This document shows positions 1 through 5,689 of a stretch of DNA of 5,689 nucleotides, one piece after another. Position 1 is the stretch's first letter. Every line of letters begins with the position of its first letter. Below the pieces are notes generated by a model, which was not told where the DNA came from, did no database searches, and was given only the letters and a program-made list of their open reading frames with translations. This DNA comes from Flavobacteriales bacterium (GTDB taxonomy: Bacteria; Bacteroidota; Bacteroidia; Flavobacteriales; BACL11). A program made the position numbers and the translations under genes. The stretch covers positions 1 through 5,689 of the forward strand of contig PBVH01000053.1 of NCBI GenBank assembly GCA_002728175.1. Direction: 5' to 3'.

Positions 1-1
1 A

Positions 2-2596
2 GGAACCATTAACGTGACAGGAAACAACCAAATTAATGCACATGATAATTCACTTTTAGCAAAAATTGATACTGATGGAAATCCAGTTTGGGTTATTGGA
101 TTTGGAGGTGATAACACTGGTGGAGGTTGTCCTTATCCTATATATGACGCTGATGATCATTCATACGATGTTACAGTTGATAAAGATGGATTTATATATG
201 TTACTGGCTTTTTTTCAGGATATGATGCAGATTTTGATAACTTTACAATAACAAATCCAGAGTGGGGTAATGATTGTCAACCAATGGGATATATTGGAAA
301 ATTAGATGCAAGCGGAAATTGGTTGTGGGTAGATAAATTCGATGGTATAAAAGATCAAAGAGGGTCTCGTGATAACAGAATTGCTATAGATAAATATTCA
401 AATATTTATGTTGTTGGTGGATTTCAAAATAGGGGGGCTAATCAAGTTGCTCAGTATGGTCCTTTTTCACTTTCATCTAATGGAGAATGGGATGCATTCG
501 TATTTAAGATGGATAAGGATGGTAATTGGATTTGGGCAAAAGGTGTTGGTAGTAACAAAACAGATCGTGCAAATGGGATAGCTGTCGATGTGTGCGATGA
601 TATTTATATTACAGGTGAATATAGAAATCCTATGGTTTTTTTAGGTGCAAATGCATCAAACGGATCTGACACGTTAAGTCATAGACAAAAACGAGATGTT
701 TTTGTCGCTAAAATTAATAGCCAAGGAGAATGGAAATGGGCCAAAAGAGCAAGAAGTTCGGGAACAGACAAGCCATATCAAATGTCTGTTGATGCCAACA
801 AACAAGTTTTTCTTGGAGGAACGATGAAAGGAGAAGCAACTTTCAGTAGCAATCTAGTTGTTGGTCCTCAAATTCCAAATGACACTAGTGCCTCTGCATG
901 GGTTGCTCAACTAGATGGTTCAACTAATACTGGAGATTGGGTGTGGGCAAAAATGGGAGGATGTGATACAGATGATGATGATAGAACTAATGATGTGTGT
1001 CCTGATGGATTTGGTAATGTTTATGCTATAGGTTTTTATGAAGATTTTGCCAATTTTGATGGTACAATTTTAAATGCTTCAGGAAGAAAAAAAGATATAT
1101 TTGTTTGGAAAATGAGTATGGTTGAGGGGAGTTTTTCAGTAAATAATACTTATGATACTATTTTTACAGATAGTATGGTTTTTAGTCCTATTGATACAGG
1201 TTTGTTTTTTTCAAATAGTTACGTTTTAGATGGTTGTGATACGTTATTTGTTGATTCTGTAATACATCAACGTTTAGGGGTTAATATTGTATATGATATT
1301 AATATAAATGGCACAACAACCTCAATTAATGCGAATACAGAACTTATTAACTTTTTTACAACAACTAAATCCTATTTTCAAGGAGATAATGTTGTGTTGT
1401 CAGCAAATATAGCTCCAGGCTATTATTTAAAAAGTTGGTCTGCAAAAAATAATTTAATAACAAACTCTAGTAATAATTACAGTTTTGTTGCAGATTATAA
1501 TGATACTATAGTTCTTAATATTAGTTTGAATCCAACTGTAGTATATACTATTAACGAAATAGGTACAAATTCTAGTATTAATATTGATGGAGTGAATATA
1601 AATATATTTCCAGCCTCATTTACTTACAACTATAACGAATTGATTACATTAAGTCCTATCATTGATCCAGTTTTTGCATTTGGTTCTTGGTCTTCTGACA
1701 GTAATTTCTTTGTTAATGGGGGTTCTGCAAATAATTCTTTTTATTGTCAGTTTAATGATACGATAGTTTTAAATATAGTCAATATCAGTGCTAAAATTTT
1801 CGGTAATGACACTTTGTGTTCCAATGAGAATGAAGATGCAGAGTTAGAAATATTCTTTACTGGTAATCCTCCATTTCTCTTTTCATATACGGATGGTATT
1901 AATGAATATAGCGACTCTACATCAGAAAATTTGTATGTAATTAAAACTCAGCAAGCTGGTTTATATACCATAACCTCTTTTAGTGATGCTAATGGAAATG
2001 GTGCAACAAGTGGTCAAGCTAGGGTAGTTGTTTTAGATGCTCCGCAAGCAGATTTTGAAGCATACCCTGATAGTATGACTATTTTATATTCAACAACTAA
2101 TATAACAGATAAGTCACTTGGTAATATTGTTAGTTGGCAATGGTATTTTGGTGATAATACCCCTGTGGTGTATGTTCAAAATCCTACTCATATCTATAAA
2201 GACTCTATTGGTATATATGAGGTTTCTTTAATTATAAGTGATGACCAAGGTTGTGTAGATACAACCGCAAAATATGTACATATTACTGATGATTATTGGA
2301 TTTATATACCAAACTCTTTCACTCCAGATAATGACAAAAAGAATGATTTCTTCTGCATTTCATATAATGGTATAAGAGAAAATACCTTCGTTTTTAATGT
2401 ATATAATCGTTTTAGTGATCTTGTGTATTCTACAAACAATATAAATGATTTAAATTGTGAAAACAATGGTTGGGATGGTCGTCACATAAAAACAGGTGAG
2501 GAGCTACCAGCAGGAGCGTATGTTTATGAAATCTACTACCAGGACTTTGAAGGATGGAAACACAATGAAATGAAGCAAATATTTATTTTAAGATAA
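2..2596 (+). CDS. Secreted multidomain surface protein with T9SS type B sorting domain (5' partial)
   Basis: Role: a protein predicted to be exported across the outer membrane by the type IX secretion system, then released or anchored at the cell surface. Its ligand is unknown; adhesion is an inference from the domain types. The frame is open to the left edge, and the GTG at 14 sits inside propeller sequence, so it is not taken as the start. The signal peptide lies outside the window. Numbering residues from the GTG at 14, the domains are: beta-propeller repeats at about 11-368 with recurring W-x-W, I/V-Y-V-x-G and F-V-x-K motifs; a GCDT linker near 374-418; two InlB-B-like modules at 423-505 and 509-590; an Ig-like module at 592-674; a PKD domain at 675-757 with W-x-W-x-F-G-D at 708-714; and the sorting domain from 761 to the end at 860. 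No membrane segment is visible. The stop is TAA at 2594-2596, 80 bases before ileS. I do not recognise a named orthologue. Confidence 0.93.
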   Translation, partial: GTINVTGNNQINAHDNSLLAKIDTDGNPVWVIGFGGDNTGGGCPYPIYDADDHSYDVTVDKDGFIYVTGFFSGYDADFDNFTITNPEWGNDCQPMGYIGKLDASGNWLWVDKFDGIKDQRGSRDNRIAIDKYSNIYVVGGFQNRGANQVAQYGPFSLSSNGEWDAFVFKMDKDGNWIWAKGVGSNKTDRANGIAVDVCDDIYITGEYRNPMVFLGANASNGSDTLSHRQKRDVFVAKINSQGEWKWAKRARSSGTDKPYQMSVDANKQVFLGGTMKGEATFSSNLVVGPQIPNDTSASAWVAQLDGSTNTGDWVWAKMGGCDTDDDDRTNDVCPDGFGNVYAIGFYEDFANFDGTILNASGRKKDIFVWKMSMVEGSFSVNNTYDTIFTDSMVFSPIDTGLFFSNSYVLDGCDTLFVDSVIHQRLGVNIVYDININGTTTSINANTELINFFTTTKSYFQGDNVVLSANIAPGYYLKSWSAKNNLITNSSNNYSFVADYNDTIVLNISLNPTVVYTINEIGTNSSINIDGVNINIFPASFTYNYNELITLSPIIDPVFAFGSWSSDSNFFVNGGSANNSFYCQFNDTIVLNIVNISAKIFGNDTLCSNENEDAELEIFFTGNPPFLFSYTDGINEYSDSTSENLYVIKTQQAGLYTITSFSDANGNGATSGQARVVVLDAPQADFEAYPDSMTILYSTTNITDKSLGNIVSWQWYFGDNTPVVYVQNPTHIYKDSIGIYEVSLIISDDQGCVDTTAKYVHITDDYWIYIPNSFTPDNDKKNDFFCISYNGIRENTFVFNVYNRFSDLVYSTNNINDLNCENNGWDGRHIKTGEELPAGAYVYEIYYQDFEGWKHNEMKQIFILR
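44..1117 (+). repeat. Five beta-propeller (SBBP-like) protein repeats
   Basis: Each unit has three recurring pieces: a strand like F-V-x-K-I/M, a turn G-N/E-W-x-W-A-K, and about 20 residues later D-x-x-x-N-I-Y-V-T-G. Counted from the GTG at 14, the second Trp of W-x-W, or its equivalent, falls at residues 26, 105, 174, 242 and 311. The spacings are 79, 69, 68 and 69 residues. This pattern is typical of SBBP/beta-propeller repeats in Bacteroidota surface proteins. Five units are fewer than the six to eight blades of most closed propellers, so one or more blades probably lie upstream of the window. The DNA copies have diverged, which points to old rather than recent duplication. Confidence 0.8.
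1280..1783 (+). repeat. Tandem pair of InlB-B-like (divergent bacterial repeat) modules
   Basis: Two modules of about 83 residues follow each other. Each has a V-Y-D/T-I-N opening strand, a long loop, a segment like V-x-L-S-x-x-I, a G/A-F/Y-x-x-x-S-W-S core, and the closing strand N-D-T-I-V-L-N-I. The closing strand is identical in both copies and begins at 1499 and 1754, exactly 255 bases (85 codons) apart. The sense of G-Y-x-x-x-x-W followed by D-T-I-x-L/A matches the divergent InlB B-repeat family, which is common as stalk modules in secreted Bacteroidota proteins. Family assignment is from pattern recognition only. Confidence 0.65.
1787..2284 (+). other. Ig-like module followed by PKD domain (protein domains)
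   Basis: The first module (about 1787-2035) has the order G-N-D-T-L-C, then L-E-I-x-F-T-G-N-P-P-F, a Y-T-D-G turn, and Y-T-I-T-S-F-S-D-A-N-G. This order recurs in Bacteroidota surface proteins, often next to SprB-like or PKD modules. The second (about 2036-2284) is a PKD domain: A-D-F near its start, W-Q-W-Y-F-G-D in the core strand, N-P-T-H-I-Y before the next strand, and Y-E-V-S-L-I-I-S-D at the end. PKD domains are beta-sandwich spacers or binding modules on cell surfaces. Here they act structurally between the repeats and the sorting signal. Confidence 0.8.
2294..2593 (+). other. Type IX secretion C-terminal sorting domain, type B (gliding-motility CTD)
   Basis: The last 100 residues begin with Y-I-P-N-S-F-T-P-D-N-D and continue through N-D-F-F, F-V-F-N-V-Y-N-R-F, L-V-Y-S-T, N-G-W-D-G, L-P-A-G-A-Y-V-Y-E-I-Y-Y and a final I-F-I-L-R. 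This is the standard layout of the gliding motility-associated C-terminal domain (CHU_C family). Known proteins of this type depend on the type IX machinery, and those studied often need a PorP/SprF-like partner. No such partner is in the window. The domain is complete and ends directly at the stop codon. Confidence 0.93.
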
Positions 2597-2676
2597 TTAC
2601 TGGCGTTTGTTTATTTATTTCTAACTAGCATTTCTTAATTTCATGTTTATATTTGCAGATCATATTTTTTAATCAT
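2597..2676. other. Intergenic gap between the surface-protein gene and ileS
   Basis: This 80-base AT-rich spacer separates two co-directional genes. I see no GC-rich hairpin followed by a T-run that would make an intrinsic terminator. There is no T-box-type leader, and the space is too short for one. No Shine-Dalgarno sequence precedes the ATG at 2677; the preceding bases are mostly T and A, as is usual in Bacteroidota. The only recognisable signal is the -7-like element at 2648-2655. Confidence 0.7.
2648..2655 (+). promoter_or_regulatory. Candidate Bacteroidota -7 promoter element for ileS
   Basis: The sequence TATATTTG is a perfect match to TAnnTTTG, the -7 consensus of the Bacteroidota primary sigma factor. 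It lies 21 bases before the ileS start codon, so transcription would begin around 2660 with a leader of roughly 15 bases. No TTG-type -33 element is present at the usual 17-23 base distance; the nearest TTTG (2606-2609) is too far upstream at 38 bases. In DNA this AT-rich an eight-base match with two free positions may arise by chance. Confidence 0.45.
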
Positions 2677-5600
2677 ATGAAAAAATTCAAAAAATATTCT
2701 TCTTTCGATTTATCCAAAATTAATGATCGCATATTAGCATATTGGGAGGAAAATAAAATCTTTGAAAAAAGTGTTAACAATAGAAAAAATAGTTTGGCCT
2801 ATATCTTTTTTGAAGGACCTCCCTCTGCAAATGGACAACCTGGTATTCATCATGTAATGGCAAGAACTATCAAGGATTTATTTTGTAGATATAAAACATT
2901 ACAAGGCTATAAAGTTGATAGAAAAGCCGGCTGGGATACCCATGGATTACCTGTAGAATTAGGTGTGGAAGAGATGCTCAACATTACAAAAGAAGACATT
3001 GGTAAGTCCATTTCAATTAAAGAATACAATGATGCTTGTCGTGAAAATGTGATGAAGTACAAGGACATGTGGGAAAAAATCACAAAAGAAATGGGGTATT
3101 GGGTAAATATGAAAGACCCGTATGTAACATATGACAACAAGTATATCGAGAGCGTATGGTGGTTATTAAAAAAAATGCATCAAAAAAATGTACTATATAA
3201 AGGTCACACTATTCAGCCGTTTTCACCAAAAGCAGGAACAGGACTAAGTACACACGAACTTAATCAGCCTGGTTGCTATAAAAATGTCAAAGACACAACA
3301 GCTGTTGCTCAATTTAAGCTTTTACAAAATAATAATTCAAAATTTTTATATAAACAAACCGACCTACAAATATACCTTTTAGCCTGGACAACAACACCTT
3401 GGACGCTACCATCTAACACTGCTCTAGCAGTTGGGAAAAATATAGAATATTTACTTTTAGAAACTTTTAATAAATATACAGGAGAAAAAATAGCTGTAAT
3501 ACTTGCCAAAGAGTTATTAACTAAATTTTTCAGTTCTGAATTGGAGGTTTCTAAAATTGATAAATATATTGTTGGTGAAAAAAAGATTACATACAGGATC
3601 ATTTCTAATTTTAGTGGCGAAGTATTAAATGGACTTAGTTATGACCAACTGTTAAAATATAAACAACCAACAGATGGAGACGCGTTTAAAGTTCTAATTG
3701 GAGATTTTGTTACTACTGAAGATGGAACGGGTATTGTTCATATAGCTCCCAGCTTTGGTTCAGATGATAATCGTTTAGCAAAGCAAAACAATATAGGAAG
3801 TTTAACTTTAGTTGACAAACAAGGAAGATTTACAAAAGACGTAACTGATTTTTCTGGAATGTATGTGAAAAATGAATATTACTCTAGCGAAAGTATGCCT
3901 GATCTTTCTGCTGATATTCAAATTGTTATCAAACTAAAGCAAAGTGGTCTGTGTTTCCATTCAGAAAAATATGAGCATTCATACCCGCACTGTTGGAGAA
4001 CAGACAAACCAATTTTATATTACCCAATGGACAGTTGGTTTGTTAAAACTACTGAGTATAAAGAAAAAATGATTGCGCTAAATAATACAATTAATTGGAA
4101 GCCAAAATCTACTGGTGAGGGGCGTTTTGGAAATTGGTTGGAAAATTTAGTAGACTGGAATCTTTCTCGTTCAAGATTCTGGGGTATACCTATTCCAATC
4201 TGGAGAACCGCTGATGGCAACAATGAAATTTGTATCGGTTCAATGGAAGAATTAAAAGAAGAAATAAATAAGTCTATTAAAGCTGGAAACATGAGCTCAA
4301 ATCCATTAGAAAAATTTGAAGCAAATAATTTTAGTGATGATAATTATTCTGTTTTTGATTTACATCGTCCCTTTGTAGATGAGATTATTTTAACCGCTAA
4401 AAACGGTGAAGCAATGACAAGGGAGTTAGACTTAATTGACGTATGGTTTGACTCCGGTTCTATGCCATATGCTCAACTACATTATCCTTTTGAAAATAAA
4501 AAAGAATTTGAAACTAACTTTCCGGCAGATTTTATTGCAGAAGGTGTTGATCAAACAAGAGGATGGTTTTTTACACTTCACGCGATATCTACAATTCTTT
4601 TTGATAATATTTCTTTTAAAAACGTTATCTCTAATGGATTAGTCTTAGATAAAGATGGAAATAAAATGTCTAAACGACTTGGAAATGCTGTAGATCCATT
4701 CAAAACTCTAAAAAAATATAGTGCTGATGCAACAAGGTGGTATATGATTACTAACTCTCAACCTTGGGACAATTTAAAATTTAACGAACTTGGTATTCAA
4801 GAAGTACAAAGAAAGTTTTTTGGGACCATTTTTAACACCTATTCTTTTTTTAGTTTATATGCCAATATTGATTCTTTTAATTTTTCTGAAAAATATATAC
4901 CAGTACAAGAAAGAGACGAGCTTGATAGGTGGATTCTATCTGAACTTAACAGTTTAATAAAAACTGTTGAAACAAGCCTTAATAAATATGAATCTAATAA
5001 AGCAACTAGAGAAATTCAAAATTTTGTGATTAATAAACTAAGTAATTGGTATGTAAGACTGAGTAGAAGACGTTTTTGGAAAGGCAACTACAATTTTGAA
5101 AAAATTTCTGCCTATCAAACTTTATACGAGTGTTTAGAAAAAATAGCAATTATATCCTCTCCTATAGCGCCATTTTTTATGGATAATCTATTTCAAGATT
5201 TAAATAATGTTGCGAATAAATTAAAAATAACGTCTGTACATTTGGCTAATTATCCAAAAATAGAAGAGAAAAATATTGATTTATTGTTAGAGAAAAAGAT
5301 GCAGTTAGCCCAAAATATAACTAGCCTTGCATTATCTATTAGAAAAAAAGAAAATATTAGAGTAAGACAACCTCTACAAAAAATTCTAATTCCTGTTGTA
5401 AACAATAATAAAAACTTGATAAAAAATGTTGAAACAATTATATTAAATGAAATTAATGTAAAAGAAATAGAATATCTAAATGAAAACAACAATGTATTAA
5501 AAAAGGAGATTAAAGCTAATTTTAAAACATTAGGGCCAAAATTTGGAAAACAAATGAAAGAAATTGCCAAAAAAATTCATGCGTTAAACGATAATGAAAT

Positions 5601-5689
5601 AAAACAGTTAGAGGCAGATAATTTAATACAACTAGATAATGGAACAACTATTGGTATTAATGACGTTATAATTAACACAAAAGATATTC
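2677..5689 (+). CDS. ileS: Isoleucyl-tRNA synthetase, type 2-like, GIHH signature (3' partial)
   Basis: This cytoplasmic enzyme charges tRNA-Ile with isoleucine using ATP and removes mischarged valine. Codons run unbroken from ATG 2677 to the right edge (1004 residues). Bacteroidota IleRS proteins are usually a little over 1100 residues, so roughly the last tenth is missing. Visible parts: EGPPSANG then G-I-H-H at 56-59 in the HIGH position; G-W-D-T-H-G-L-P-V-E at 84-93; CP1 editing domain with W-T-T-T-P-W-T-L at 237-244 and G-T-G-I-V-H-I-A-P at 350-358 followed by the Asp pair 363-364; P-H-C-W-R-T at 438-443; D-W-N-L-S-R-S-R-F-W-G at 493-503; D-V-W-F-D-S-G at 588-594; KMSKR at 663-667; and the anticodon-binding helical domain at about 745-900 with L-S-N-W-Y-V-R-L-S-R-R-R-F-W at 788-801. 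The C-terminal domain after 900 is cut. All core catalytic and editing motifs are present, so the enzyme should be active. ATG 2677 is the first ATG after an in-frame TAG at 2626. Confidence 0.97.
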   Translation, partial: MKKFKKYSSFDLSKINDRILAYWEENKIFEKSVNNRKNSLAYIFFEGPPSANGQPGIHHVMARTIKDLFCRYKTLQGYKVDRKAGWDTHGLPVELGVEEMLNITKEDIGKSISIKEYNDACRENVMKYKDMWEKITKEMGYWVNMKDPYVTYDNKYIESVWWLLKKMHQKNVLYKGHTIQPFSPKAGTGLSTHELNQPGCYKNVKDTTAVAQFKLLQNNNSKFLYKQTDLQIYLLAWTTTPWTLPSNTALAVGKNIEYLLLETFNKYTGEKIAVILAKELLTKFFSSELEVSKIDKYIVGEKKITYRIISNFSGEVLNGLSYDQLLKYKQPTDGDAFKVLIGDFVTTEDGTGIVHIAPSFGSDDNRLAKQNNIGSLTLVDKQGRFTKDVTDFSGMYVKNEYYSSESMPDLSADIQIVIKLKQSGLCFHSEKYEHSYPHCWRTDKPILYYPMDSWFVKTTEYKEKMIALNNTINWKPKSTGEGRFGNWLENLVDWNLSRSRFWGIPIPIWRTADGNNEICIGSMEELKEEINKSIKAGNMSSNPLEKFEANNFSDDNYSVFDLHRPFVDEIILTAKNGEAMTRELDLIDVWFDSGSMPYAQLHYPFENKKEFETNFPADFIAEGVDQTRGWFFTLHAISTILFDNISFKNVISNGLVLDKDGNKMSKRLGNAVDPFKTLKKYSADATRWYMITNSQPWDNLKFNELGIQEVQRKFFGTIFNTYSFFSLYANIDSFNFSEKYIPVQERDELDRWILSELNSLIKTVETSLNKYESNKATREIQNFVINKLSNWYVRLSRRRFWKGNYNFEKISAYQTLYECLEKIAIISSPIAPFFMDNLFQDLNNVANKLKITSVHLANYPKIEEKNIDLLLEKKMQLAQNITSLALSIRKKENIRVRQPLQKILIPVVNNNKNLIKNVETIILNEINVKEIEYLNENNNVLKKEIKANFKTLGPKFGKQMKEIAKKIHALNDNEIKQLEADNLIQLDNGTTIGINDVIINTKDI

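Noticed and set aside
14..16. GTG as the start codon of the surface-protein gene
   Set aside because: The frame is open upstream to the window edge (G-T-I-N precede it) and the codon lies within repeat sequence with no signal peptide after it. The gene is better read as 5' partial.
66..251. Plus-strand open frame of 61 codons within the propeller region
   Set aside because: It is an out-of-frame shadow of the long surface-protein frame, rich in Met, Ile and Leu from the frame shift alone.
2653..2655. In-frame TTG as an alternative start of ileS
   Set aside because: It would add eight residues not expected in IleRS and it lies inside the candidate -7 element. ATG 2677 gives the usual family N-terminus (M-K-K-F then S-S-F-D-L).
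2597..2676. T-box or other riboswitch upstream of ileS
   Set aside because: The gap is only 80 bases, with no T-box motif, no stem I-like structure and no terminator hairpin.
2659..2680. Short repeats around the ileS start: direct ATCATAT copies (2659-2665, 2672-2678) and inverted TCATAT/ATATGA (2660-2665, 2675-2680)
   Set aside because: The arms are six or seven bases of A/T-rich sequence with a weak predicted stem. This is expected by chance in such DNA and is not a terminator or operator I can support.
2907..3140. Minus-strand open frames inside ileS (2907-3140, 3309-3602, 4020-4292, 5250-5570)
   Set aside because: They lie wholly opposite a clearly conserved ileS frame, and their translations have no recognisable domain and look like reverse-complement shadow.
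4436..4642. Plus-strand open frame of 68 codons within ileS
   Set aside because: It is out of frame with ileS and overlaps the conserved D-V-W-F-D-S-G to KMSKR region, so it is a shadow of ileS coding.
2677..5689. Possible frameshift in ileS at its many A-runs
   Set aside because: I translated every codon from 2677 to the right edge. Family motifs stay in one frame throughout and there is no internal stop.

Overview
The window comes from a low-GC member of the phylum Bacteroidota, most likely of the Flavobacteriia/Cytophagia type. Three things support this: the first protein ends in a gliding-motility-type (type B) type IX secretion sorting domain, the second protein is an isoleucyl-tRNA synthetase with the sequence style seen in Bacteroidota, and there is no Shine-Dalgarno sequence before its start codon. 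Coding sequence fills nearly all of the window, all of it on the + strand. The only gap is 80 bases.

Region 1 (2-2596) is the 3' part of a large gene for a secreted, cell-surface multidomain protein. The reading frame is open at the left edge, so the signal peptide and an unknown length of N-terminus are missing. In order, the visible part holds five blade-like beta-propeller repeats about 69 residues apart, a short linker with a GCDT motif, two tandem InlB-B-like modules 85 residues apart, an Ig-like module common in Bacteroidota adhesins, a PKD domain with its W-x-W-x-F-G-D core, and the C-terminal sorting domain. It looks like an adhesin or surface protein, but no substrate can be read from it.

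Region 2 (2597-2676) is the intergenic gap. It has a perfect match to the Bacteroidota -7 promoter consensus TAnnTTTG, but no convincing -33 box, hairpin terminator or T-box leader.

Region 3 (2677 to the right edge) is ileS, read without interruption for 1004 codons and cut before its stop. It carries the editing-domain motifs and the KMSKR loop. Its class I signature is GIHH instead of HIGH, that is, the first and third positions are swapped. This arrangement is known from a subset of eukaryote-like type 2 IleRS enzymes that are extremely resistant to mupirocin, and it is the most interesting observation here.

The two genes have no evident functional link: one is an accessory surface protein and the other a housekeeping translation enzyme. 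I found no new defence, mobile or RNA-based system, and no RNA genes, CRISPR array or insertion sequence.
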